NCBI GenBank assembly: GCA_002423465.1
Contig: DIWG01000022.1
Span: 237 to 41,601, forward strand
DNA: 41,365 bases
Direction: 5' to 3'
Source: Syntrophaceae bacterium UBA6112
Lineage (GTDB): Bacteria > Desulfobacterota > Syntrophia > Syntrophales > UBA5619
This document shows, in pieces, positions 1 through 9,492 of the stretch (within the stretch, counting starts at the first letter, position 1; every line of letters begins with the position of its first letter). The notes under the pieces are model-generated. The model made no database searches and was not told the origin of the DNA. It was given only the letters and a program-made list of their open reading frames with translations. A program made the position numbers and the translations under genes.

Positions 1-138
1 GGGGAGATCCGCCGGTACATGGTGGCCTTCGCCGGCGGCGTCTACCAGAACCCGCGCTCAATCTGTCCGCATCACCACATGCTGCTGCCGCGGCTGATCC
101 GGTCGCAGATCGTCACGGGGCTGCAGAGGCCGGCGTGA
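1..138 (+). CDS. 3' end of an unrecognised gene (truncated by window edge)
   Basis: The first 45 codons form an open frame ending in TGA at 136-138. The visible C-terminus contains YMVAFAGGVYQNP and a CPHHHMLLPRL stretch and carries no motif I can assign. It points toward the minus-strand regulator gene, so the two are convergent with about 107 bases between them. No T-rich terminator is visible in that gap. It could be a chance open frame, but GC-rich third positions and the clean stop suggest a real gene end. Confidence 0.4.
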   Translation, partial: GEIRRYMVAFAGGVYQNPRSICPHHHMLLPRLIRSQIVTGLQRPA

Positions 139-245
139 AGCTTGCGGATCGGTAAAGCTTCCATGAGAAGGGCTGGGTTAGAAAAGCGCCGCTGATACCG
201 GACTTTGGTTAACGACGGCCATCAGGGCAAGGGGACGCCGGCGCC

Positions 246-1624
<1,379 letters not shown>

Positions 1625-1628
<4 letters not shown>

Positions 1629-3433
1629 GAGGATATTTCCCCCCTGCCGTTTGTTTTTTTCCCCGCGGGAAGGAGAATCTCGAAGGTTGTCCCCTCCCCC
1701 TTCCGGCTCAGGACGCGAATCTCACCGCCGTGACCGCGGATGATTTCGTGCGCCAGCGGCAGGCCGAGCCCCAACCCCTTTTCCTTGGTCGTATATTCGG
1801 GGTTGAAGATCCGGTCCACCTCTTCGGTGGTCATGCCGCACCCCGTGTCGGAGATTCGGACGCTCACGCGGCCCTTTTCCGCATTTCGGACCGACAGCAT
1901 GACGATTCCCTCGCCGCTGATCGACTCCATTGCGTTCTTGACGAAATTGAACAGGGCCTGCTGGAGCTTGTCCATGTCCATCGGGATAACGATCCGTTCG
2001 TTTCCCCAGTCGGTCCGGAGGCTGATGCCTCTGGTGGAAGCCTCCTCGGAGATCAGGGTCGTGATCTTTTCAAGAACCTCCCGGACGGGACAATTGCGGA
2101 GTTCCAGGCGCCGGCTCTTTGAAAAAGTCAGAAACTCCGAGATGATCCCATTGAGTCGCCGGATCTCGTCTCGGATCACCCCGGTCAGCGTCTCAAATTC
2201 CACCTGCTTTTCTTCGTCCGTGGGCATATATTCCCGCTTCAACCGCTGGCTCGCCATACTGATTGCATTCAGCGGATTGCGAATCTCGTGGGCCACCCCG
2301 GCAGCGAGCTGCCCCAAGGAGGAAAGCCGCTCCGCCTTTTCGAGTTGCCTCGTCATCTCCACAACCCCCGCCAGGTGGCGGTTCTGGTTGTGGTAAAGGA
2401 GCCACATCGACAACAGCGCAATCAGGACGACGAAGGCCACAAAGACGAACATATTTCGCCGGTTCTCGTCGAGAATCTGATCGGTGTTCCCTCTGTCCAG
2501 TCCGAGGCGAACAATCCCGTCGATCTCGCCGCCCAGGCGGAGAGGGGCAATGATCTGCAGCAGGCTCTTCCCGCCGAAGCTTACCTTGCGGCTCTCAAAC
2601 GTCACGGCTCCGGCGAGGATCTTCGGGAAAAGCGAATCCGTCTTCTTCCACTCGGTGGAAAAATCTCCGACCATCCCCAGGGACATCCCCTTCTTATCCC
2701 GGACGGTGAGATAGACGATGCCCTGTCCTTCGCCAAGTTTTTCCAGCGCCTTTTCGACAGAGACCCGCGTCCCCCAATACCGGAGGCTGTCGCGGTCCAG
2801 GGCGAGGATGATCGTCCCGCTTTCGTCCTTTCGGCTGAGGGCGATAAAACCGATCTTTTTCAAACGGTTGAGCTGATTGAGGCGGTTGAGCAGGTTGGCG
2901 GTCTTCTTCGGACGATCCGCGTTCATTGCGGGCCCCTTTTCGCCGAAAAGGTTTTCCGGAAGCGTCCGACTCTGGAAGATCACATCCCCCGAACTATTCA
3001 GGACGGCCACCAGATAGAGGTTATTCTCCTGCGCGTATTTGCGGATATAGGATTCGCTCAGATGCTCTCTTTTCCAGTGATTGTCGATCTCACGCCCCAT
3101 TGCAACGATCGCATCCGTGAGCAATTTCTGGGGGGTGAGAACCTGCTCGCTCAAGGGAACGGAAGCCCCTCCCGCCGTCCTCTGCGAAGCGATGATCATG
3201 GTCTTGAGGTTCTCCTCGGTGAGCCTCTCGACCACTCCGATGATCCGTTTCCCCTGGTCTTCCATGAAGCCGACGAGGGTCCGTTCACTCCGCCGGATGT
3301 CCATGATCCCCATGAAAAGAATGAGGGCGATGAAAATGGCGCAGACGAGACCGACAGCCAGCGGCTGGAGGAAGGGGCGGTTGAAATGGGGGGAGTGGTG
3401 CTGCCAGATAATCTTCTTTTCAGGACTCATCAT
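1625..3433 (-). CDS. Membrane sensor histidine kinase, partner of the NtrC-type regulator
   Basis: A 602-residue kinase. A first membrane helix lies near residues 25-47 (LAVGLVCAIFIALILFMGI). It is followed by a roughly 280-residue extracytoplasmic sensor region, a second helix near 330-352 (FVFVAFVVLIALLSMWLL), a HisKA domain with the phospho-His motif AAGVAHEIRNPLNAIS, and an HATPase_c domain with N box (NFVKNAMESI), DTGCGM and GLGLGLPLAHEI. This is the ZraS/AtoS-like NtrB-related architecture. The annotated ATG is followed at once by a second ATG, so the start is uncertain by one codon. It is first gene of the pair; a sigma-70-like promoter lies about 107 bases upstream. The sensor domain looks double-Cache-like in size and position, but I cannot name its ligand. 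Confidence 0.93.
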
Positions 3434-3539
3434 GAATATCCCTGATCACAGCGGAACGTCCTCGATTTCTTCTTGAAAGCCATCGCTAAAAATACCGGTG
3501 GGAGAGTTCGCTGGAATCTCCGCAAAACATGTGGCCGTC

Positions 3540-3567
3540 ATCATAGGTCATTCGTCCGGAAAGTCAA
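3540..3567 (-). promoter_or_regulatory. Sigma-70 promoter for the kinase-regulator operon
   Basis: On the minus strand TTGACT (3567-3562) is followed by a 16-base spacer and TATGAT (3545-3540). Transcription would start near 3533, leaving a leader of about 100 bases before the kinase ATG at 3433. Both hexamers match consensus at five of six bases. Confidence 0.6.
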
Positions 3568-3638
3568 CGCTTTCTTGTATCACACTTTTTTGCATCACCC
3601 TGAAGGATCGACGAACCGGAACCGCCCCGGCGGTCATT

Positions 3639-3654
3639 TCGACATTTTTGTCGA
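3639..3654. promoter_or_regulatory. Dyad, candidate activator-binding site
   Basis: TCGACA-N4-TGTCGA is a perfect 6-4-6 inverted repeat. It lies about 186 bases upstream of the sigma-54 -24 element at 3833 and about 80 bases upstream of the kinase promoter, a normal placement for an enhancer of an NtrC-family activator. A partial half-site TCGACG lies at 3608-3613. Assignment to the neighbouring regulator is inference. Confidence 0.45.
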
Positions 3655-3832
3655 TTACCGGTCATAACGGGTTTATGTATGCATATATCTGTATTTACAG
3701 TTTATTTATTGAATAACCGCAAAGGAGAGTGACAATTGTTGCCGTCCATCCTCCGATTTCGGTGGATCCGCCAAAAAATCGGATTACATAATATAAATTG
3801 ATTTCAATACCTTATCGGATTTATCGCGTCGC

Positions 3833-3848
3833 TGGCACAGGAGATGCA
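3833..3848 (+). promoter_or_regulatory. Sigma-54 (-24/-12) promoter
   Basis: The sequence TGGCACAGGAGATGCA matches the sigma-54 consensus TGGCACG-N4-TTGCA. Both invariant dinucleotides (GG and GC) have exact spacing, with mismatches only at positions 7 and 12. The expected start is near 3859. There is no protein gene on the plus strand downstream; a strong terminator comes about 120 bases later. Confidence 0.65.
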
Positions 3849-3858
3849 TTATCCATAA

Positions 3859-3979
3859 ACCGAAAATACCTGTTGACTGAACGCGGGCACGATCGGCCGA
3901 CGGCGAAACGACCAAGGAAAAACCGGCGGGTTTTCCACTCCTGAAAGTGGGGAGGTTCTCTGAACCTCCCCACTTTTTT
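3859..3979 (+). ncRNA. Candidate sigma-54-dependent small RNA
   Basis: The interval between the sigma-54 element's expected start and a strong intrinsic terminator gives a predicted RNA of about 120 nucleotides. No ORF of note fits inside. Visible structure: a first hairpin with arms GGAAAA and GTTTTCC around 3916-3936, a short exposed linker containing ACTCCTG that is partly complementary to Shine-Dalgarno sequences, then the terminator stem. It is transcribed divergently from the adjacent two-component operon and stops before the tctA 3' end. I do not recognise a known RNA family. Known precedents for sigma-54-driven regulatory RNAs under NtrC-type activators exist (GlmY under GlrR/QseF). 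Function here is unknown; the existence of the RNA is inferred from promoter and terminator only. Confidence 0.5.
3944..3979 (+). terminator. Intrinsic terminator of the candidate small RNA
   Basis: A perfect 15-bp stem (3944-3958 paired with 3962-3976) with a three-base loop TCT is followed by a run of T (six in total from 3974). Reading on the minus strand the stem is followed only by TTTC, so the plus orientation is favoured. Partial bidirectional use for the tct operon is possible. Confidence 0.8.
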
Positions 3980-3987
3980 ATATATCG

Positions 3988-4056
3988 GTCAAGGCGATCT
4001 ATGCGGGTTACCTTTCGGCGGAGCAGGGGAAGCGGGTCGAAATGGATAAAATATAG
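3988..4056 (+). pseudogene. C-terminal remnant of a Gfo/Idh/MocA-type oxidoreductase
   Basis: The in-frame plus-strand sequence encodes VKAIYAGYLSAEQGKRVEMD and two more residues before TAG at 4054-4056. The pattern AIY-x-x-YLSAE-x-G-x-x-V-E is typical of the extreme C-terminus of Gfo/Idh/MocA-family NAD(P)-dependent oxidoreductases. Nothing upstream continues the protein: the terminator at 3944-3979 sits where its body should be. I infer a deleted gene. The fragment is short, so a chance match is possible. Confidence 0.4.
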
Positions 4057-4064
4057 GTCCTGTT

Positions 4065-5591
4065 CTACGCCCTTCTCGGCAGGTTTTTCTTGAACAACCG
4101 CTGGAGGGCATGGCGGACCGGCTCGATGGTCATCAGAATCGAGATGAAGGTGACCATCCACAACACGATGCAGATCGGCCTGGTGAAGAAGGGGGTGATG
4201 TCCCCGTCGGTCAGCACCAGGCCGCGGCGCAGGTTTTTGTCCAGGAGGTCGCCCAGGATGATCCCCAGGACCAGCGGGGCCATGGGGTATTTCATCTCCC
4301 GGAGGATATAGCCGAAGAGGCCGAAGCCGAGCATCACCCAGATGTCGAAGACCCGGCTGGTGATGGCGTAGGAGCCGATGACGCAGAGGACGAAGACCAC
4401 GGGCATGAGCCGGGTCCGCGGGATTGCCAAGACCTTGAGGAGCGGCTTGGTGAGCGCGATGCCGTAGATGAGGATCGCGATGGTGGCGAAGAAGACCATG
4501 GCCACCACCTGGTAGACGAACAGGGGCGACTCCACCATGATCATCGGGCCCGGCCGGATCCCGTGGATAAACATGGCGGCCAGCAGCACCGCCGCCGGGG
4601 CCGAGCCGGGAATCGCCAGGGTGAGCACGGGGATGATGGCGCCGGAGACGACGGCGTTGTTCCCCGTCTCCGCGGCCATCAACCCCTCAACAGAGCCCTT
4701 CCCGAACTTTTCCGCCTCCTTGCTCTTGCGCCGGGCTGCGGCATAGGAGACCCAGGCCCCGATATCCTCGCCGACCCCCGGGATGATGCCGATCACCGTC
4801 CCGATGAGCCCGCTCCGGATGATGGTCCGCTTGTATTTCAGGATATCCGCCAGCCTGGGGATGACGCTGTCCTGCGGGTTCTGGGCGATTTCGGCCGGGG
4901 GATTCCGCATGACGGTCAGCACTTCTGCCAGGCCGAAGGCCCCCACCATGGCGGGAATGAGGGCAAAGCCCCCCATAAGTTCGGTGGTCCCGTAGGTGAA
5001 TCGTTCATAGGCATGAATCCCCTCCTGGCCGACCATGGCGGTCATAAGACCCAGAAATCCCGCAATCCACCCTTTGATGGGATCCTCCAGGGAGGTCAGG
5101 TGCCCCGAGATCACAATGCCGAAGATGGCCAGCCAGAAAAACTCGTAAGACTGGAATTTGAGGGCGTAGTTCCCCAAAAGGGGCGCCAGCGTCGCCAGGA
5201 AGAACATGCCGATGATGCTGCCCATGACGGAGCCCGACGTGGCCACGCCCATGGCCCGGCCGGCCAGCCCCTGCTTGGCCAACGGGAAGCCGTCGAGGGT
5301 CGTTGCCGCATTGGCCGGGGTGCCGGGAATATTGAGGAGGATCGCCGTCCGGCTTCCGCCGTAGATCGCCCCCACATAGACGCACATCAGGACGAGGATC
5401 GCCAGGTCGGGCTGGAGCTTGTAGGTCAGCGTGGTGATCAGCGCCACCCCCATCGTGGCGGTGAGTCCCGGCAAGGCCCCGATGACAATCCCCAGCAGCG
5501 TGGACCAGGCCATGTGAAAAAGCGCCCAAGGATTGATAAATCCGCCGATCGCCTGCAGAAAAAGCATCAGGTTTTCAATCAGGATACCCAT
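4065..5591 (-). CDS. tctA: TctA-family tripartite carboxylate transporter, large permease subunit
   Basis: A 508-residue polytopic membrane protein of the usual TctA size. The N-terminal half has the family signature around GGSRTAILLNIPGTPANAAT followed by LDGFPLAKQG. The second half has the repeat signature IGTVIGIIPGVGEDIGAWVSYA, with a dozen or so hydrophobic segments. With TctB and the periplasmic TctC it forms a secondary, ion-coupled importer for organic acids such as citrate, other di/tricarboxylates or aromatic acids. The exact substrate cannot be read from sequence. It is the last gene of the tctC-tctB-tctA operon, 15 bases after tctB. No strong Shine-Dalgarno is visible, consistent with translational coupling. 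Confidence 0.93.
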   Translation of the reverse strand: MGILIENLMLFLQAIGGFINPWALFHMAWSTLLGIVIGALPGLTATMGVALITTLTYKLQPDLAILVLMCVYVGAIYGGSRTAILLNIPGTPANAATTLDGFPLAKQGLAGRAMGVATSGSVMGSIIGMFFLATLAPLLGNYALKFQSYEFFWLAIFGIVISGHLTSLEDPIKGWIAGFLGLMTAMVGQEGIHAYERFTYGTTELMGGFALIPAMVGAFGLAEVLTVMRNPPAEIAQNPQDSVIPRLADILKYKRTIIRSGLIGTVIGIIPGVGEDIGAWVSYAAARRKSKEAEKFGKGSVEGLMAAETGNNAVVSGAIIPVLTLAIPGSAPAAVLLAAMFIHGIRPGPMIMVESPLFVYQVVAMVFFATIAILIYGIALTKPLLKVLAIPRTRLMPVVFVLCVIGSYAITSRVFDIWVMLGFGLFGYILREMKYPMAPLVLGIILGDLLDKNLRRGLVLTDGDITPFFTRPICIVLWMVTFISILMTIEPVRHALQRLFKKNLPRRA

Positions 5592-5606
5592 GATGTCTTC
5601 ACATTC

Positions 5607-6107
5607 TCAAGGGAGCGTGACCAGGAAAAGCCGCTCGAAGGTGTAGGAAACGGCCGCGGCGAAAACAATCGCCAGGACAGCGGCTGCCAGCCCCATCCGG
5701 CCCATTTCCCGGCGGGACATGTCCCGGCGCCATTCAAAGACCGCCACAAAGACGAAGATGAAAAGCCCGGTCACCAGCGTATAGGGCGTGTGTCCCACAA
5801 GGACAGCCGCATAAACAAAGGTAAGCACGGCCGTCAAGAGCAGACGCCGGTTGCCCGGATCGGCGAGGGTCTTGCGAATGCCCTCCCGGCTCAGGCTGAG
5901 GTGGTGCCCTCCGGCTCTGACTGAGCGCACCACCAGGATCAGGCCGAAGATCATCAGGACCACGGCCAGAAACGCGGGGACGATTCCCGGAACGCTAAAA
6001 GGATTCACATGGAGTTCCTGCAAGCGCGGCATGCGCCAAGACTCCACCAGGACATAGACGCTCAACAGGATCAGGGCCAGTCCCGTCAGGTAATCCGCTT
6101 TTTTCAT
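5607..6107 (-). CDS. tctB: TctB-family tripartite carboxylate transporter, small permease subunit
   Basis: A 166-residue protein with four predicted membrane helices: near residues 6-22, 42-62, 88-110 and 130-152. This is the standard TctB topology. It pairs with TctA in the inner membrane. Sequence conservation in this family is low, so the call rests on length, topology and position between tctC and tctA. The start ATG has only a weak ribosome site; an upstream hairpin separates it from tctC. Confidence 0.85.
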   Translation of the reverse strand: MKKADYLTGLALILLSVYVLVESWRMPRLQELHVNPFSVPGIVPAFLAVVLMIFGLILVVRSVRAGGHHLSLSREGIRKTLADPGNRRLLLTAVLTFVYAAVLVGHTPYTLVTGLFIFVFVAVFEWRRDMSRREMGRMGLAAAVLAIVFAAAVSYTFERLFLVTLP

Positions 6108-6141
6108 TTCGGTGACTCAAATGCCTTTTGCGGGGGATAAA

Positions 6142-6177
6142 GAAGGGCGGACGGCTCTCGTTGCCGTCCGCCCCTTC
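6142..6177 (-). terminator. Hairpin between tctC and tctB (attenuator or partial terminator)
   Basis: On the minus strand GAAGGGGCGGACGGC pairs with GCCGTCCGCCCTTC around a seven-base loop, then TTTATCC follows. It lies directly after the tctC stop (6193) and before tctB (6107). Such elements commonly keep the binding-protein message more abundant than the permease message. Confidence 0.6.
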
Positions 6178-6192
6178 AAATTCCATCGGAAA

Positions 6193-7203
6193 CTACGGTC
6201 GCGGCATACCCACGGTATCGGGTTTTATCTTGGCTTTGCCGCCGTCGGCAAGTCCCCACGCCGCGTTGACAATCGACGGCCACGCCTTCTTCATGGCTTC
6301 GGCCCCATAATAGGGCGCCACAATCTGGCCGCGCATATTGGCGAAATTCTTCAAGGCCTTGGAGGATGCGATTTTCTCTTTCCAGATTTTGTTCATCGTT
6401 TCCACGACCTCCTTGGGGGCGCACTTGGGAATCCAGATCCCAAAGTACACGGGGTCGGCGGCTACCTTGGGAAGCCACTTGGTCGCTGAAGGAACGGTGC
6501 CGTATCCGTCGATGACCATATCCTCGGGGGTCAAAGCCGCGAGGGGGCGGAGCTTCTTGGCCCGGATCATTTCGATCTGTTCGCTCAGGAGCTGTGAGGT
6601 TGCCATGGTCTCGCCCGACACCGTGGCGATCACCGCCGGGTTCCCGCCATCGTAGCTGACCAGTTTATAATCCCCGCCGTTGGCGTGTTTGATCGCCTCG
6701 ATGGCTGAGTGGCCGGCCGAGGGAACGCCGGCCACGGCCACTGATACCTTTTTGGAATCCTTCTTCATCAGGTCCAGGAATTCCTTGAAATCCTTGATTG
6801 GTGCGTTCGGTGTTACGGAAACCAGTGTGGCATTGCCGGAATTGAGGTAAATGTTCCAATCTTGGACCTTGGTGTTCAGGACCCCGGTAATGATGTATGT
6901 TCCCAGGTCTTTCACCGCTCCCGAAGCCCATGTGTAGCCGTCGCAGGGGGCATCGAGCACACTCTGTGTTCCGATCGCCCCTCCCCCGCCGGGCTGGTTC
7001 ACAACCACGACTTTCTGCCCCAGCGCATCCTCGAGGTCGCCGGTAATGGACCGGACCGCCTGGTCCGTGGACCCGCCTGCACCCCAGGGAACGATGAGCC
7101 GAATCGGTTTGTTCGGCTTCCATTCCTGGGCCGCGGCCGAGCCGACAGCAAACAACATAATGAGTGACACCAGGGCTGCATTCATCCACAGCTTTCGTTT
7201 CAT
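6193..7203 (-). CDS. tctC: TctC/Bug-family periplasmic substrate-binding protein
   Basis: A 336-residue exported protein. Residues 1-26 are a Sec signal peptide (MKRKLWMNAALVSLIMLFAV, cleavage near SAAAQ). The mature part shows the Bug/TctC pattern: KPIRLIVPWGAGGSTDQAVR, VVVVNQPGGGGAIGTQ near residue 75, and a DGYTW block. It captures an organic anion in the periplasm and delivers it to TctAB. ATG is preceded by AAGGAGGAATCATT, a good ribosome site. First gene of the operon, with its own promoter at 7290-7318. Family members bind citrate, dicarboxylates, aromatic acids and others, so the ligand remains open. The neighbouring glucuronyl-hydrolase operon hints at a sugar acid, but this is speculation. 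Confidence 0.93.
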   Translation of the reverse strand: MKRKLWMNAALVSLIMLFAVGSAAAQEWKPNKPIRLIVPWGAGGSTDQAVRSITGDLEDALGQKVVVVNQPGGGGAIGTQSVLDAPCDGYTWASGAVKDLGTYIITGVLNTKVQDWNIYLNSGNATLVSVTPNAPIKDFKEFLDLMKKDSKKVSVAVAGVPSAGHSAIEAIKHANGGDYKLVSYDGGNPAVIATVSGETMATSQLLSEQIEMIRAKKLRPLAALTPEDMVIDGYGTVPSATKWLPKVAADPVYFGIWIPKCAPKEVVETMNKIWKEKIASSKALKNFANMRGQIVAPYYGAEAMKKAWPSIVNAAWGLADGGKAKIKPDTVGMPRP

Positions 7204-7289
7204 AATGATTCCTCCTTCTGATTTTGAATGATACCGATGAGAACCTGCTTGTCTTTGGGACGGATGAGAATCTGTTTCTCTACGCCGGC

Positions 7290-7318
7290 AGGATACGAAG
7301 GCGGACCTTGTTTGTCAA
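7290..7318 (-). promoter_or_regulatory. Sigma-70 promoter for tctCBA
   Basis: Minus strand TTGACA (7318-7313), 17-base spacer, TATCCT (7295-7290). Start expected near 7283, giving a leader of about 80 bases. The same hexamers and spacing recur in the GH88 operon promoter at 8284-8312, although the spacers differ. Confidence 0.65.
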
Positions 7319-7392
7319 GGGGATATTTCTACAGCGAAAAAGCTCATCTGACGCTGCGGGGATCGGACTGTAACGAACAAGACCAGGACCGG

Positions 7393-8076
7393 TCATCGTT
7401 CGATGAAGTCCAGGGCCGCCCCGGCAAGCCCCCCCACGGTCGTGGTTGCCAGTTCGCCCCGGTCGTAGAGAAGAAATTCAGCAGAATCATCTCTCAGGGA
7501 CGCTAACCTCCCCCTGGCAGCACTCACCCGCAGGAGTCCCAGGACCCGTGCGGCAAGACCCCGCACCTCCGGGTCTTCAGAATCCAGATAGGGCAGAAGA
7601 TGCACCGGGGCATCCCCTGCTTTGAGGATTTCGGGCCGGGTTGCAGCAATTCGGCCCATGCCCCACAGCAGACCCCGCTGCAAAGCGGGAAGCTCAAGGT
7701 AGCACTCGCAGGGACGCATGTAGGCCATCAGAATGTGGCCGTATTCCGCGGCCAGACCTTCGTGGCCGGCCACGATCTCCGCCAGCGTCTCCGGGACCCC
7801 CCAGCCGATGCTCCCCGACTCGTCGTTGAGGCTCCACATCAGCCGGCGCATGATGGTGCGGGCGGCCTCCATGTCATCTTTCGCCAGGGCCGCCACCACC
7901 GCACCCAGGGCGGATACGGCATGCCATTTGATTCTTTCGTCCCCATTGAAAAGGCAGCCAATCAGCGGAGAAACCGCCCGGCGGGGCGGCCATTGCCTCA
8001 CTTCGTCCAGAACCGCATCAAGCGGTTCTTTCCTGAGGCAGGTGAGAATCGATTCTTTGGATACCTTCACGGTCAT
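7393..8076 (-). CDS. DVU0298-type HEAT-repeat protein
   Basis: A 227-residue soluble protein made of alpha-helical HEAT-like repeats, for example DERIKWHAVSALGAVVAALA and DPEVRGLAARVLGLLRVSAA. It has the block MRRLMWSLNDESGSIGWGVP that I associate with the DVU0298 family of Desulfovibrio and relatives. No catalytic motif is seen; a scaffold or protein-interaction role is likely. The ATG at 8076 is chosen because family similarity begins there; the frame is open back to an ATG at 8187. It lies upstream of tctC on the same strand but is separated by a separate promoter. Confidence 0.75.
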   Translation of the reverse strand: MTVKVSKESILTCLRKEPLDAVLDEVRQWPPRRAVSPLIGCLFNGDERIKWHAVSALGAVVAALAKDDMEAARTIMRRLMWSLNDESGSIGWGVPETLAEIVAGHEGLAAEYGHILMAYMRPCECYLELPALQRGLLWGMGRIAATRPEILKAGDAPVHLLPYLDSEDPEVRGLAARVLGLLRVSAARGRLASLRDDSAEFLLYDRGELATTTVGGLAGAALDFIER

Positions 8077-8283
8077 TGGCCTCGAGAAATGAAACACACG
8101 GGAATCCCAGGCGAATCCTTCACGGTATTCAACCAATCGCGGAAAGGAAACCCACGGCATGGGCAACGGATCGAAGCAAACAATCAACAGACGGTTGCTT
8201 TTTTCGTGGACTGAAGATGTGGAAAAGAATTTCGTATGTCAAGAAATTTTATTACAATGGATATTTTCGGCCACATAAACTTG

Positions 8284-8312
8284 TTGACATCAATGATCAC
8301 AATTCGTATCCT
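8284..8312 (+). promoter_or_regulatory. Sigma-70 promoter for the GH88-OYE operon
   Basis: TTGACA (8284-8289), 17-base spacer, TATCCT (8307-8312). Start near 8319, about 76 bases before the GH88 ATG. The spacer holds TGATCA, a possible small operator core. Confidence 0.65.
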
Positions 8313-8394
8313 TCATCCACAAATTCATCGGTTCTTGCCAACAAACTCCATTATATTCTCGTTTTCTTGAAAAGACTTCAAACATGGAGCAGAC

Positions 8395-9492
8395 ATGAGA
8401 AGCCTCCTGGAAAAAACGGAGCGAACGTTCGCCTTTGCACAGCGGCAACTGCGCCATCTGATTGAAAGGCACCCTGATTATTTTCCGATGTACACCGTTC
8501 ACGGCAAATGGGTTCATGCCGGCGAGGCGTGGACGAACTGGTGCGAAGGGTTTCTCGGGGGACAACTGTGGCTGCTGTATGAGAGGACGCAGGAAGACTA
8601 TTGGCGTAAAAAAGCCGAACACTATTCCCGCCTGATCGAGGAGCGAAAAGCCGACCGCACCGTCCACGACCTGGGATTTTTGTTCTGGTCCACGTGGAAG
8701 AGGTGGTTCGATTGGTCGGGCGATCTCGCCATTCGAAAGGTCGTGATCGAAGCCGGGCAGACGATGGGACTGCGTTTTCGTGAGAAGGGCCGGTACCTCC
8801 GCTCGTTTGTTGCGGAAGAAAGCATCTTCATCGACATCATGATGAACGTCGGCATCGTTTTCTATGCGGCGCAGCAGACCAACGACATGGAACTGCTCCG
8901 CAGGGCGACGGACCATTGCCTGACGACGCGCAAATATCTCGTCCGCGGCGACGGCAGTACATCGCATGAGGGGATCTTCGATACGCAGACCGGCGAATTC
9001 CTGCGACAAACGACTCACCAGGGATGGCGCAACGATTCCTCTTGGGCCCGCGGGTTGGCATGGGCTTTGTACGGCTTCGGGACAGCGTTCTCCTTTACGC
9101 GCGATGTCCGTTTCCTGCAAACGGCGGAGGCATGCGCGGATTATTACATCCAACGCACCCCCACGCACGGCATTCCGCCGAACGACTGGGACGAACCGAA
9201 CCCCGCGCTGCCGTATGAGAGTTCCGCCGCCGCGATCGCCGCAAGCGGAATGCTGGACCTCGCCAAATTGACGGGAGATGCCGCCCGCAAAAGGCTCTAC
9301 CTTGATTACGCATTCCGGATTCTCGACACACTGACCACACCGGAATTCTTCGCGGATGAGACACCGGGATGGGAGGGCATCCTCAGGCACGGCATGTATC
9401 ACCGGCGCAAAGGTCTGGGGGTGGACGAAAGCGTGATGTGGGGCGATTACTTCTTCCTCGAGGCATTGAACAAGGTGAAGGATCATGGATGA
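8395..9492 (+). CDS. GH88-family unsaturated glucuronyl hydrolase
   Basis: A 365-residue glycoside hydrolase of normal GH88 length, with an (alpha/alpha)6-barrel expected. It shows the family blocks VHDLGFLFWSTW (first catalytic-region Asp), FIDIMMNVGIVFYAA (second Asp region), GDGSTSHEGIFD, and THQGWRNDSSWARGLAWALYGF. GH88 enzymes hydrate and release the unsaturated glucuronyl or galacturonyl residue left at the non-reducing end after polysaccharide lyase action. There is no signal peptide, so it acts in the cytoplasm on imported oligosaccharides. First gene of a plus-strand operon; its 3' end overlaps the SDR start by 8 bases. No lyase gene is in the window, so the substrate source is not visible. 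Confidence 0.88.
   Translation: MRSLLEKTERTFAFAQRQLRHLIERHPDYFPMYTVHGKWVHAGEAWTNWCEGFLGGQLWLLYERTQEDYWRKKAEHYSRLIEERKADRTVHDLGFLFWSTWKRWFDWSGDLAIRKVVIEAGQTMGLRFREKGRYLRSFVAEESIFIDIMMNVGIVFYAAQQTNDMELLRRATDHCLTTRKYLVRGDGSTSHEGIFDTQTGEFLRQTTHQGWRNDSSWARGLAWALYGFGTAFSFTRDVRFLQTAEACADYYIQRTPTHGIPPNDWDEPNPALPYESSAAAIAASGMLDLAKLTGDAARKRLYLDYAFRILDTLTTPEFFADETPGWEGILRHGMYHRRKGLGVDESVMWGDYFFLEALNKVKDHG

Noticed and set aside
3784..4161. 125-codon minus-strand frame overlapping the tctA 3' end
   Set aside because: It runs through the terminator stem and out of frame into tctA; no protein-like pattern.
4110..5924. 604-codon plus-strand open frame antisense to tctA and tctB
   Set aside because: Its translation is a low-complexity, Asp/His/Gly/Arg-rich shadow of the membrane-protein genes on the other strand.
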